Shown here in pieces: positions 10,329 through 18,838 of a stretch of DNA of 50,424 nt. Origin of the DNA: an uncultured Selenomonadales bacterium (GTDB lineage: Bacteria; Bacillota; Negativicutes; Acidaminococcales; Acidaminococcaceae); assembly GCA_900314855.1 (NCBI GenBank), contig OMWZ01000014.1, positions 1-50,424 on the forward strand, written 5' to 3'. How positions within the stretch are numbered: the first letter of the stretch is position 1; each line of letters begins with the position of its first letter. The notes under the pieces are model-generated. The model was not told the DNA's origin. It made no database searches and worked only from the letters and a program-made list of their open reading frames with translations. The position numbers and the translations under genes were made by a program.

Positions 10329-11666
10329 CTGAACCAGCTGGATCGTTCCTATCTGAAAATCGCCTTGCCCGCTTCCCTGGAAGGCGTGTTTATGACTCTC
10401 CTGGCCTCGGCCGACCTGATCATGGTCGGTGTGCTGGGCACGGAATCCGTGGCGGCCGTGGGGATTTTTACCCAGCCGCGCCTCATTCTCCTTACGTTCG
10501 CCCGCGCCATGGCGGCGGCACTGACCCTGCACGTAGCCCGGGCGGCTGTCCAAGGACGGGAACGGATTGGGTGGTACCTGCAGCAGACGCTTGCGCTGGC
10601 ACTCCTGCTCCTGGGAGCAATCCACGTCCTGTTTTTCTGGCAGCTCCCGGAAATCCTGCGCCTCATGGGGGCCCAGGCGGACTATTTGTCCGATGCCATC
10701 CTCTACGGGCGCCTTTCCTGCCTCGCCGTGTGGATAACCTCCATGACCGTTGTCCTCCAGGCCGTGTCCCTCGGCTGCGGCCGGACGGACAGTATCCTGA
10801 AAGCCAATGTGGCCGGCAACGTGGCCAACGTGGCCGCCAACTACCTCTTTATCTTCGGGCTCGGTCCCATTCCGCCCTTCGGCATCGCCGGCGCCGCCCT
10901 GGGAACCATCGCGGGCACGGCCCTGTCCCTGGTCCTTGCCATAACGGAACTGCGGAAACTACGCCTGCACTGGTGTGTCCGCAGCCTTCGTTCGTGGCTG
11001 CCGGACCCGCGCTTTGTCCGCAGCCTGGCCCACAGTTTCGCCGGCATCCTGTCCGAACAGGGCAGCAACCGTATCGCCATGGTCCTCTTTACGCGCATGG
11101 TCGCCGGTCTGGGCACGCTGCCCCTGGCGGTCCACAGCATCTGCATGACCTTCTGCGACTTGTATTACGATTTCGCCCTGGGTCTGGGCAAGGCGAGCAT
11201 GGTCCTGGCCGGCCAGTCTTTCGGCAAACGGGATCCCGATTTATGGCACTGCTACCGCCACGCAGGCATCCGCTGGGTGCAAGTGTTCTCGACCGTTTCC
11301 TTCGTCCTGACCTTGTACTTCCGTGAAGAAATCTTCCGCCTTTTCTCCCACGACGGGGAAGCCCTGCTCCTGGCCCTGCCCGTGCTGGTCATCGCCGCTG
11401 TCGTCAGTTATCCCGAAGCTTTCGCCCTGATTTTCGCCGGCATGCTCCAGGGAAGCGGCCGGGTCCTCTCCGTAGGAGGCTATACCTTCGTCAGCATGAT
11501 CCTGCGCCTGTCCGCCACGGCTTTTTTCCTCTACGTGCTGGATTTGGGCCTCCTTGGCGCCTGGTACGCACTGCTGCTCGATCAGAGTTTCCGCGCCGTG
11601 TGTTCCTATATCCTGGTACGCCGGATGGATGTCCATGCATCCGTGCTCGAACATAATGAGTTTTGA
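10329..11666 (+). CDS. MATE family efflux transporter
   Basis: This inner-membrane drug/metabolite:cation antiporter of about 445 residues has roughly twelve hydrophobic helices. Family features are IALPASLEGVFMTLLASADLIMVG at the N-terminus and NVANVAANYLFIFG in the middle. The start is not obvious. GGAGGTGAG (10316-10324) is a near-perfect Shine-Dalgarno whose spacing fits the in-frame CTG at 10329, giving LNQLDRSYLKIALP. The in-frame GTG at 10320 overlaps the Shine-Dalgarno itself, and frames opening further upstream run through the terminator. The gene sits directly behind the cobalamin riboswitch and 14 nt before the ABC permease genes. Exported substrates could be a drug or a metal-binding metabolite; the context favours something linked to cobalt or corrinoids. 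Confidence 0.88.
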   Translation: MNQLDRSYLKIALPASLEGVFMTLLASADLIMVGVLGTESVAAVGIFTQPRLILLTFARAMAAALTLHVARAAVQGRERIGWYLQQTLALALLLLGAIHVLFFWQLPEILRLMGAQADYLSDAILYGRLSCLAVWITSMTVVLQAVSLGCGRTDSILKANVAGNVANVAANYLFIFGLGPIPPFGIAGAALGTIAGTALSLVLAITELRKLRLHWCVRSLRSWLPDPRFVRSLAHSFAGILSEQGSNRIAMVLFTRMVAGLGTLPLAVHSICMTFCDLYYDFALGLGKASMVLAGQSFGKRDPDLWHCYRHAGIRWVQVFSTVSFVLTLYFREEIFRLFSHDGEALLLALPVLVIAAVVSYPEAFALIFAGMLQGSGRVLSVGGYTFVSMILRLSATAFFLYVLDLGLLGAWYALLLDQSFRAVCSYILVRRMDVHASVLEHNEF

Positions 11667-11680
11667 TAGGAGATGGTATT

Positions 11681-12625
11681 TTGAGTCGAAATGAGTTGTG
11701 GAAACGTTTAGGCGGCATCGTCCTCGTCCTGCTGGGAATCAGTTTCATCACCTTTTGCCTGATGATGCTGGCCCCGGGCGATCCTGTCCGCCAGATGATT
11801 GCCGGGAACGAAGACATTATCGTCAGCCAGGTCGAAATCGATGCCCTGCGGCACGAACTGGGGCTGGACCAGCCCTTTTTCTTCCAGTACACGAGCTGGC
11901 TAGGGCGTGTCCTTCACGGCAATTTCGGCGTTTCCACCATGATGCGCCGCCCCGTGGCCGACGTGCTCCTCGAAGCCCTGCCGGCCACCGTTCTCCTGGC
12001 CGTCTCTTCGACGGTCTTCATGCTCCTCTTTTCCATCCCCCTGGGCATTTACACGGCCGTCCGCCAGAACCACTTCGTCGATTATCTGGTCCGTTTCTTC
12101 ACCTTCCTCGGCGTCTCCGTACCGAACTTTTGGATGGGTCTCGTCCTGCTCTGGCTCTTCGCCTTGAAACTGGGGGCCCTGCCCATTGTCGGCGGCGGCA
12201 TGGATGTCGAGAATCTGGTGCTGCCGACCGTCACCTTGGGCATCGTCATGACCTCAAAGTTTACGCGGCAGGTACGCGGCGCCGTCCTGGAAGAACTGCA
12301 CCAGGACTACGTGCTCGGCGCCCGGGCCCGCGGATTCCCGGAATCACATATCCTCTGGAAAGAAGTCCTGCCGAACGCCTTGCTGCCGCTCATTACCCTG
12401 CTGGGCCTGGCCTTCGGGTCCCTGTTGGGCGGCGCCGCCGTCGTCGAAATCGTCTTTTCCTGGCCCGGTCTCGGGTATACGATTGTCCAAGCCATTATCT
12501 ACCGCGATTTCCAGACCGTGCAGGCCGCCGTCCTCTGGATTTCCCTCATGTATATGCTGATCAACTTTGTCATCGACCTGTCGTATCGGTGGCTGGACCC
12601 CCGTATCGGAAAGGCGGTGAAATAA
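11681..12625 (+). CDS. ABC transporter permease, DppB/NikB type
   Basis: This 314-residue inner-membrane permease is of the peptide/nickel (Dpp/Opp/Nik) class. The N-terminus IVLVLLGISFITFCLMMLAPGDP is typical of the B subunit, and the EAA-like loop GARARGFPESHILWKEVLPNALLP contacts the ATPase. TTG 11681 is chosen as start because AGGAG lies 8 nt upstream; ATG 11691 is out of frame. It starts 14 nt after the MATE stop codon and is followed directly by the second permease gene. Confidence 0.92.
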   Translation: MSRNELWKRLGGIVLVLLGISFITFCLMMLAPGDPVRQMIAGNEDIIVSQVEIDALRHELGLDQPFFFQYTSWLGRVLHGNFGVSTMMRRPVADVLLEALPATVLLAVSSTVFMLLFSIPLGIYTAVRQNHFVDYLVRFFTFLGVSVPNFWMGLVLLWLFALKLGALPIVGGGMDVENLVLPTVTLGIVMTSKFTRQVRGAVLEELHQDYVLGARARGFPESHILWKEVLPNALLPLITLLGLAFGSLLGGAAVVEIVFSWPGLGYTIVQAIIYRDFQTVQAAVLWISLMYMLINFVIDLSYRWLDPRIGKAVK

Positions 12626-13456
12626 ATGCGCACCCTGCTTGAAGGATTTCGGACCAACCGGGCTTTCCGCCTGGCGACACTCTGCGTCTTTGTCCTGCTG
12701 GCAATTACCCTGGCGGCGCCTTGGATTGCGCCCTATGACCCGCTCCACGCCGTCATGACCGACGCGAACAGCGCCCCTGGAGCGGCCCACTGGTTCGGGA
12801 CGGATAAACTGGGCCGCGATGTCTTGTCCCGCGTCCTCTGCGGCGCCCTCTACTCCCTGACAAGCGTCCTCGCCCTGGTTTTCGTCATCTTCGTCCTTGG
12901 CACGACCCTCGGCATCATATCCGGGTATTTCGGCGGCTTGGTGGAAACGGTCATCATGCGCGTTGCCGATATGATGATTTCCTTTCCCGGCGTCATCCTG
13001 GCCATCGCCATCGCCGGCATCCTGGGCGGCAGTCTGCTCAACGCCATGATTGCCCTGACCATCGTCACGTGGACGAAATACGCCCGCCTGGCCCGATCCC
13101 TGGTACTCCAAATCAAAGAAAAGGAATTTGTCCAGGCCGCCATCGTCAATGGCGGCACAACCTCCCATATCCTTTGGACCCATATTTTGCCCAATATCCT
13201 GCCGCTCCTGGTCATTACGGCCGTGGCCGATATCGGCGCCATGACCATGGAACTGGCAGGCCTGTCCTTTTTGGGCTTCGGCAGCCAGCCGCCGGCGCCG
13301 GAATGGGGCCTCATGCTGAATGAGGGCCGGCAGCAGCTGCAGACCGCCCCCTGGCTGATGTTCTTTCCGGGCCTGGCCATTTTCGGAACCGTCGTCCTTT
13401 TCAACGTATGGGGCGATTTGCTTCGCGATGTCCTGGATCCTCGCCAGGAACCGTAA
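12626..13456 (+). CDS. ABC transporter permease, DppC/NikC type
   Basis: This 276-residue partner permease carries the C-subunit hallmarks: APYDPL near the N-terminus, HWFGTDKLGRDVLSRVL, and a C-terminal AGLSFLGFGSQPPAPEWG. The ATG overlaps the last base region of the upstream stop (TAAATG), with AAGGCGGTGA as ribosome site, so the two permeases are probably co-translated. It should form the channel heterodimer with the preceding protein. Confidence 0.93.
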   Translation: MRTLLEGFRTNRAFRLATLCVFVLLAITLAAPWIAPYDPLHAVMTDANSAPGAAHWFGTDKLGRDVLSRVLCGALYSLTSVLALVFVIFVLGTTLGIISGYFGGLVETVIMRVADMMISFPGVILAIAIAGILGGSLLNAMIALTIVTWTKYARLARSLVLQIKEKEFVQAAIVNGGTTSHILWTHILPNILPLLVITAVADIGAMTMELAGLSFLGFGSQPPAPEWGLMLNEGRQQLQTAPWLMFFPGLAIFGTVVLFNVWGDLLRDVLDPRQEP

Positions 13457-13526
13457 CTTCGGTGACATGTTGTCCACAGACAAATTTTGATACACACTAA
13501 ATGCCAACAGAGAAAGGGGATTCCAC

Positions 13527-15104
13527 ATGATGCAACATACTTCTAAAAAATGGCTGGCCCTGGCGGCCTCCCTGGCCCTGGCCGGCGTCCTCGTCACGGC
13601 AGGCTGCGGCGGCTCCAAAGGCGGTTCCCAGGACACCTTGAAGGTCGGCGTCACCAACTTCGCCGACAGCCTTGAACCGACGACGAACTACTTCGGCTGG
13701 CAAGTCATGCGTTACGGCATCGGCGAATGCCTGGTCCACTTCGACGATAAAATGCATACGGAGCCGTGGCTTGCCGAGTCGTGGAAAGTCGCCCCAGACA
13801 AGATGTCCTGGACCTTCCAGATCCGCAAGGTCAAATTCTCCAACGGCGCTCCCGTGACGGGCGAAGCCGTCAAGAAATCCATTGAGCGCACTTTCGCCAA
13901 GGCGCCCCGCGCCAAGGCCATGTTCGAATTGGATCATATCACGGCCGACGGCCAGAGCGTGACCATCTTCACGAAGCGTCCCGTCGCGACCCTGCCGGGT
14001 ATGCTGGGCGACCCGCTGTTCATCATCGTCGACACGGCGTCGGATGGCAAAGTGGATTTCGCCAAGAACGGTCCGATCTGCACCGGTCCCTACAAAGTGA
14101 CCAAGTTCAGCAAGGCCAAAACCGAACTGGCAGCCAATGAAAACTACTACGACAAGGTTCCCTATAAGAACGTCGTCGTCCACACCATCGACGATCCGAC
14201 CACCCGTGCCATGGCCCTGCAGAAAGGCGAAGTGGATGTCGCGGTCAACATCGCTCCCGGCGATATGGCCCTCTTCAAGGATAAAGGCAAATTCACGACG
14301 TCGACCATCGACTCCCTCCGGGATGTCCTGGCCCGCATGAACCAAGCACCGGGCCGGATCCTGTCAGACAAGCGCGTCCGTCAGGCCCTGATCCGCTGCC
14401 TGGACCGGGAAAACTACGCCAAGTCCCTCCTGAAGGGTACTTTCACGGCCGGCGGTCCCGTCATGCCGCCCTCCGTCGATTACGGCTTCACCGAACTGAG
14501 TCAGCAGAATCCGGATAAAACAAACGTGGAGAGCGCCAAGAAACTCCTGGCCGAGGCAGGCTGGAAAGATACGGACGGCGATGGCATCCTCGACAAGGAC
14601 GGCAAGCCGTTGAAACTGGACTTTATCTTTTATTCGGGCCGTGCCGAACTGCCTCTCTACGCCGAAGCCACCCAGGCCGACGCCAAGAAAGTGGGCATCG
14701 CCATCAATCTGAAGAACGTCGACTACAACGTGCTGGACGGCATCGGCATCCGCGGCGAATACGACCTGCTCATTTCCAATATCCTGTCGGAACAGGCCGG
14801 CGATCCGGAAGTCTTCATCAACCAGTACTGGAAGACCAACAGAAACGGCAGCAACCCGCAGAACGGCTCCGGCTACAGCAATCCTGCCTTTGACGCCCTG
14901 TCGGATCGTCTGGCCGTGGAATTCGACCCGGCCAAGCGGCGGACCCTGGTCATTGAGATGCAAAAGATCCTGATGGACGACGCGGCGACAGTGATCTTCG
15001 GTTATCCGCAGACAAACATGATTTCCAGCGCCAGCGTGCTCCACGCGGACATCAAACCGTGTGATTACTACTGGATTACGAAGGACATCGCGCCGAAACA
15101 GTAA
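13527..15104 (+). CDS. Extracytoplasmic solute-binding lipoprotein, DppA/NikA/OppA family
   Basis: This 525-residue cluster-C binding protein has a lysine-containing signal peptide ending at the lipobox-like VTAGC, so it should be lipid-anchored at the periplasmic face. Family motifs are EPWLAESWKVAPDKMSWTFQ, VKFSNGAPVTGEAVKKSIER and GPYKVTKFSKAK. The N-terminal ADSLEPTTNYFGWQVMRYGIGE resembles binding proteins annotated for nickel, but specificity within the family is not readable by eye. Two ATGs (13527 and 13530) follow AAAGGGGA. The gene is third in the importer operon, between the permeases and the ATPases. Confidence 0.9.
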   Translation: MMQHTSKKWLALAASLALAGVLVTAGCGGSKGGSQDTLKVGVTNFADSLEPTTNYFGWQVMRYGIGECLVHFDDKMHTEPWLAESWKVAPDKMSWTFQIRKVKFSNGAPVTGEAVKKSIERTFAKAPRAKAMFELDHITADGQSVTIFTKRPVATLPGMLGDPLFIIVDTASDGKVDFAKNGPICTGPYKVTKFSKAKTELAANENYYDKVPYKNVVVHTIDDPTTRAMALQKGEVDVAVNIAPGDMALFKDKGKFTTSTIDSLRDVLARMNQAPGRILSDKRVRQALIRCLDRENYAKSLLKGTFTAGGPVMPPSVDYGFTELSQQNPDKTNVESAKKLLAEAGWKDTDGDGILDKDGKPLKLDFIFYSGRAELPLYAEATQADAKKVGIAINLKNVDYNVLDGIGIRGEYDLLISNILSEQAGDPEVFINQYWKTNRNGSNPQNGSGYSNPAFDALSDRLAVEFDPAKRRTLVIEMQKILMDDAATVIFGYPQTNMISSASVLHADIKPCDYYWITKDIAPKQ

Positions 15105-15124
15105 GAAAAACGAAGGGATGTACC

Positions 15125-15904
15125 ATGTTATTGCAAGTCAAGGACTTAAGCATCATCTACGGCAGCGGCGCCCCGACGGTACAGCACGTCTCCTTTGACG
15201 TGGACGCCGGCGAGGTCCTCGCCATTGTCGGCGAATCGGGCAGCGGTAAAACGACAGTCATCCGGGCTATCCAGATGGCCCTGCCCGCCAGCGGCCGTGT
15301 GGCGGGAGGGCAGATCCTGTTCCGGAATCAGGACCTGTACGCCTTGCCGAAGGAGAAGCAGCGCGCCATCAGCGGCAAAGACATTGCCATGATTTTCCAG
15401 GACGCTGGCGCCATGCTCAACCCGATCCACACCGTCGGACGGCAATATCGGGATTTTCTCGCCCTGCACGGCATCCGGGACGAAAGGGAGGCCACGGCCC
15501 GCATGGAAGAAATGTTCCGCCTCGTCCGTCTAGATCCTGTCCAGGTGGCAGCCAGCTATATCCACGAATTGTCGGGCGGCATGCGGCAGCGGATCGGCAT
15601 CGCCATGGCGGTCACGTTCCACCCGGCCCTGCTCTTGGGCGATGAACCTACATCGGCCCTCGATGTGACCACCCAGGCGGCCATTATCCGGGAGCTCATG
15701 GATGTCCGAAAACGCATGGGCATGGCCATCGTCATCGTTACACACAACATGGGCGTTGCCTCCTACATGGCGGACCGGATCCTGGTCATGAAAAACGGCG
15801 CCGTCGAAGAATATGGCAGCGCGGAGCAGGTCCTGCGTCATCCCCGCGCCGCCTATACGAAAATGCTGTTGGACGCGGTCCCGAAACTGGAGGATACCCT
15901 ATGA
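15125..15904 (+). CDS. ABC transporter ATP-binding protein, DppD/NikD type
   Basis: This 259-residue ATPase has Walker A GESGSGKTT, the Q-loop region AMIFQDAGAMLNPIHTVG, signature ELSGGMRQR, Walker B LLLGDEPTSALD and the H-loop VTHN. The AMLNP motif after the Q loop is typical of the peptide/nickel subfamily. It overlaps the next ATPase gene by 4 nt (ATGA), indicating coupled translation and a heterodimeric motor for the two permeases. Confidence 0.94.
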   Translation: MLLQVKDLSIIYGSGAPTVQHVSFDVDAGEVLAIVGESGSGKTTVIRAIQMALPASGRVAGGQILFRNQDLYALPKEKQRAISGKDIAMIFQDAGAMLNPIHTVGRQYRDFLALHGIRDEREATARMEEMFRLVRLDPVQVAASYIHELSGGMRQRIGIAMAVTFHPALLLGDEPTSALDVTTQAAIIRELMDVRKRMGMAIVIVTHNMGVASYMADRILVMKNGAVEEYGSAEQVLRHPRAAYTKMLLDAVPKLEDTL

Positions 15905-16722
15905 ACAAACAACAGGAATCACGCAAAGAAATCCTGCGCATGGAAAATATCTGCAAATCCTATCCCCTGTACCGGGGGGGACGTTTCCTGGCCAACGACC
16001 ACGTCAACGTCACCCTGCACCAGGGAGAAACCATGGGCATCGTCGGCGAATCGGGCAGCGGCAAATCGACCCTGGCCCGTATCCTGATGCGGATCTGCGA
16101 CGCCGATTCGGGCCGTATCCTGTTTCACGGACGGGATCTGCTGGCCCTGCGCGGCGAGGAACTGCGCCAGGTCCGGCGCTCGATCCAGATGATTTTTCAG
16201 GACCCGGCGGCAGCCTTCAACCCCAAGCTGAAAATCCGGGAAATTATCTGCGAGCCCCTGCGGAACTTTGGCCTCCTGTCCGCGGAAAACGTGGACGCCA
16301 AGGCCCGGGAAATGCTCCGTCTGGTCGACCTGCCCGAGGACGTGGCCGACCGCTATCCCAACAGCTTGTCCGGCGGCCAGCGGCAGCGTGTGGGCATTGC
16401 CCGCGCCATGATCCTGCAGCCGGATATCATCGTCTGCGACGAAGCCACGTCGGCCCTCGACGTATCGGTCCAGCAGACCATCATCCAGCTTCTGAAACGG
16501 ATTCAGCGGGAAACCGGTGTATCCTACTTGTTTATCTGTCACGACCTGGCCCTGGCCAACATGTTCTGCGACAATATCCTCATTATGCAGAAAGGCCGGA
16601 TTGTCGAAGATATCCGGGATTTGCGCCATGTGCGCACGAACTACGGCCGCCACCTGCTGGACTCCATCTTTTCGGTCGAGCTGGGCAAACGGAAAGTATT
16701 TGACGAGAGCCTTTTTGCGTAA
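15901..16722 (+). CDS. ABC transporter ATP-binding protein, DppF/NikE type
   Basis: This 273-residue ATPase has Walker A GESGSGKST, Q-loop MIFQDPAAAFNPK, signature LSGGQRQRVGIARAM, Walker B IIVCDEATSALD and H-loop ICHDLA. It pairs with the preceding ATPase and closes the operon. The 3' end is followed by a perfect terminator at 16773. The C-terminus is shorter than in classical DppF and shows no clear oligopeptide-family metal-binding cysteines. Confidence 0.94.
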   Translation: MNKQQESRKEILRMENICKSYPLYRGGRFLANDHVNVTLHQGETMGIVGESGSGKSTLARILMRICDADSGRILFHGRDLLALRGEELRQVRRSIQMIFQDPAAAFNPKLKIREIICEPLRNFGLLSAENVDAKAREMLRLVDLPEDVADRYPNSLSGGQRQRVGIARAMILQPDIIVCDEATSALDVSVQQTIIQLLKRIQRETGVSYLFICHDLALANMFCDNILIMQKGRIVEDIRDLRHVRTNYGRHLLDSIFSVELGKRKVFDESLFA

Positions 16723-16772
16723 AGCCGTAGGAAGCAACAGATCCCCCCTGGCAACAGACGCAGGCAACAGGA

Positions 16773-16807
16773 AACGCCTGACTGCATTGGCAGTCAGGCG
16801 TTTTTTT
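16773..16807 (+). terminator. Intrinsic terminator of the MATE/ABC operon
   Basis: AACGCCTGACTGC (16773-16785), a 4-nt loop and GCAGTCAGGCGTT (16790-16802) form a perfect 13-bp stem; the T run extends to 16807. Confidence 0.93.
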
Positions 16808-16840
16808 GATACGTAGGAAAAATAGTCTTCCCGCATTTTC

Positions 16841-16858
16841 AGGGGCTGTGAAAAAATG
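16841..16858 (+). repeat. Second copy of the AGGGGCTGTGAAAAAATG sequence
   Basis: This 18-nt sequence is identical to the left arm of the terminator at 9643-9660, but here the right arm is degraded (GGGAAATCCTATTTTTACAGG). It is 14 nt beyond the stop of the minus-strand DUF554 gene, where the minus strand reads a T6 run, so it may be the remains of a terminator of that type. TTTTTTGATACGTA at 16801-16814 also matches the first part of the 48-nt repeat family. Confidence 0.5.
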
Positions 16859-16871
16859 GGAAATCCTATTT

Positions 16872-17570
16872 TTACAGGACGATTTCCGCCAGCAAGACCA
16901 GCACCGCCAGGCCGGGAATCAGATTCGCCAGCCGGATTTTCGTCACGCCGAGCAGATTCAGCCCGATGGCCAGGATCATGACGCCGCCGGTGGCGCTGAT
17001 TTCCCCAATGACCGCCTCCGTCAGGAACTGCTGCATCCAAAACGACAACAACGTGATTGCTCCCTGATACACCAGTACGGACACGGCCGACAGGGCCACG
17101 CCGATGCCCAGGGTACTGGCCAGGACCACGCTGATCACCCCGTCCAGGGACGCCTTCGCGAAGAGGATCTCGTGGTTTCCCGCCAGCCCGTCCTCGATGG
17201 CCCCGACAATGGCCATGGCGCCAATGCAGAACAACAGGCTCGCCGACACGAAAGCCTCGCCCAACGAAGACCCTGTCGCCGCCGACCGGTTCCCCAGCAG
17301 GCGGCGCTGCAGCCACTGGCCGAAGCGCGTCAGCCGCCCGTCCAGATCCAGCGCCTCGCCCACGAGCGCCCCCAGGGCCAGACTGACGACCACCAGCACC
17401 AGATGCGCGCTGCCCTGGGCCATCTTCATCCCGATGACCGTCACGCACAGCCCCATGGCCGCCAGGATGGTCTCTTTCCACGCCGCGGGAATGCCTCGGC
17501 GCAGCAGCGTTCCCGCCACCGCGCCCACCACAATGGCCGCACTGTTCACCAACGTACCCAACCCAGGCAT
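16872..17570 (-). CDS. DUF554 family membrane protein
   Basis: This 232-residue integral membrane protein of unknown function matches the DUF554 (YdfK/YqgA) family: GTLVNSAAIVVGAVAGTLL at the N-terminus, followed by several Gly/Ala-rich helices and ending in LVLLAEIVL. The start at ATG 17570 follows GAAAGGGTGGC. It lies downstream of parB on the same strand, an arrangement seen near several Firmicute origins. Role and substrate are unknown. Confidence 0.85.
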   Translation of the reverse strand: MPGLGTLVNSAAIVVGAVAGTLLRRGIPAAWKETILAAMGLCVTVIGMKMAQGSAHLVLVVVSLALGALVGEALDLDGRLTRFGQWLQRRLLGNRSAATGSSLGEAFVSASLLFCIGAMAIVGAIEDGLAGNHEILFAKASLDGVISVVLASTLGIGVALSAVSVLVYQGAITLLSFWMQQFLTEAVIGEISATGGVMILAIGLNLLGVTKIRLANLIPGLAVLVLLAEIVL

Positions 17571-17734
17571 ACTGCCACCCTTTCCGCGCCACCGGCGCCT
17601 TGCCCCGACCTTTCCTGCCGGAACCCCTGAAAACAAAAAACGCGGGGACGGGCCGGGGGGAACAGACCCGAAGGTCATCCCCCTCCAGTCCGTTCCCCGG
17701 CGGCCGCCTTCCGCCAAAAGATTGCCGTCCCGCC

Positions 17735-18838
17735 TTACACGGAAAACTTCGTCCGCCGCCGCGGGCCGTTGCCAGCGTCGCCACAGACCGGTTCCTCCTG
17801 CTTCCGCAGCAGTTCCACCAGGCGATCCAGGTCATCCGGGGAATAATAGTCGATTTCAATGGTACCCACATGGTCATTCTTCGGGACAATGCGGACGCGG
17901 GTCCCCAGGTACCCGATCAGATCCTCCTCGAATTGCCGGTAATGCACATCGGGCCGCGGGGCGCCCGCCTTTTTGCCGCCCTGTCTGCCCCGGGAACCCT
18001 GTTTACCCTTGCCTCCGGCCACGCCAGCCACCGCGCCTCCGGCGGCCTGCGCGGCCCCTTGGCCCTTGCCGGCAGCCGCCGCCCCCGCGGGCTCCTCCCG
18101 GTCCAAAAAGCGGGACGCCCGCTCTTCCAATACCTTTAAGGAATGGCCTTCCTTGACGGCCTTGACGACGGTTTCCGCCGTGCGGGCGCTCCAGCCGTGC
18201 CGTGCGATGGCCTCAGCCAGTTCCGTCTGCCTTGCGGCGCCGTCCAGGGCGAGGACCGGCCGGATCTGCCCGGCCGTGACCGTCCCGTCGGCGAGGAGCT
18301 CCCGCGCCTTCGCCGGCAACTGGAGCATGCGCAGCAAGTTCGCCACGGCGGCGCGGCTGCGGCCGATTTTCGCGGCGGCCTGGGCCTGGGTGTACCGCAT
18401 GGCCTTCATCAAGTCCTGGATGGCCTGGGCCTCCTCCAGGGGATTCAGGTCCCGGCGCTGGATATTTTCCACCAGGGCCAGTTCCTGCATCTGCTGTTCC
18501 GTATAGTCCCGCACCAGGACCGGCACGGTCTTCAGCTGCGCCAGCCGGGCCGCCCGCAGGCGCCGCTCGCCGGCGACGAGTTCATAGTTCAGGCCCTTCC
18601 GGCGGACGATCAGGGGCTGGATAATGCCGTGTTCCCGGATGGAGTCCGCCAATTCGGCCAGTTTGTCCTGGTCAAAGGTCTTGCGGGGCTGCCAGGGGTT
18701 CGGCTGGATGCTGCCGATTTCCACTTCCAGGGCCGTCTTGTCGGCGCCGCGGTTTTCCGGCAGCGCCTCTTCATACTGGGTCTCGCTCGACGACAGGAGG
18801 GAACCCAGCCCGCGGCCCAGTCCGTTGCGCTTACTCAT
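17735..18838 (-). CDS. parB: Chromosome-partitioning protein ParB (Spo0J)
   Basis: This 367-residue CTP-dependent clamp binds parS and loads SMC. The N-terminus is KRNGLGRGLGSLL; the ParB nuclease-like CTPase domain shows QPNPWQPRKTF, the box GERRLRAARLAQ and LVENIQRRDLNPLEEA. The helix-turn-helix follows (TQAQAAAKIGRSRAAVANLLRML). A Gly/Ala/Lys-rich linker leads to a C-terminal dimerisation region ending in DRLVELLRKQ. It overlaps the end of parA by 8 nt, a normal parAB operon. Confidence 0.95.
   Translation of the reverse strand: MSKRNGLGRGLGSLLSSSETQYEEALPENRGADKTALEVEIGSIQPNPWQPRKTFDQDKLAELADSIREHGIIQPLIVRRKGLNYELVAGERRLRAARLAQLKTVPVLVRDYTEQQMQELALVENIQRRDLNPLEEAQAIQDLMKAMRYTQAQAAAKIGRSRAAVANLLRMLQLPAKARELLADGTVTAGQIRPVLALDGAARQTELAEAIARHGWSARTAETVVKAVKEGHSLKVLEERASRFLDREEPAGAAAAGKGQGAAQAAGGAVAGVAGGKGKQGSRGRQGGKKAGAPRPDVHYRQFEEDLIGYLGTRVRIVPKNDHVGTIEIDYYSPDDLDRLVELLRKQEEPVCGDAGNGPRRRTKFSV

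Noticed and set aside
13470..13478. Isolated DnaA-box-like TTGTCCACA before the binding-protein gene
   Set aside because: A single near-match without neighbours is expected by chance in 50 kb.
17571..17734. Terminator of parB in the parB-DUF554 gap
   Set aside because: GGGGAAC and GTTCCCC arms are present on the minus strand but the T run is about 20 nt beyond the stem, so I did not list it as a terminator.
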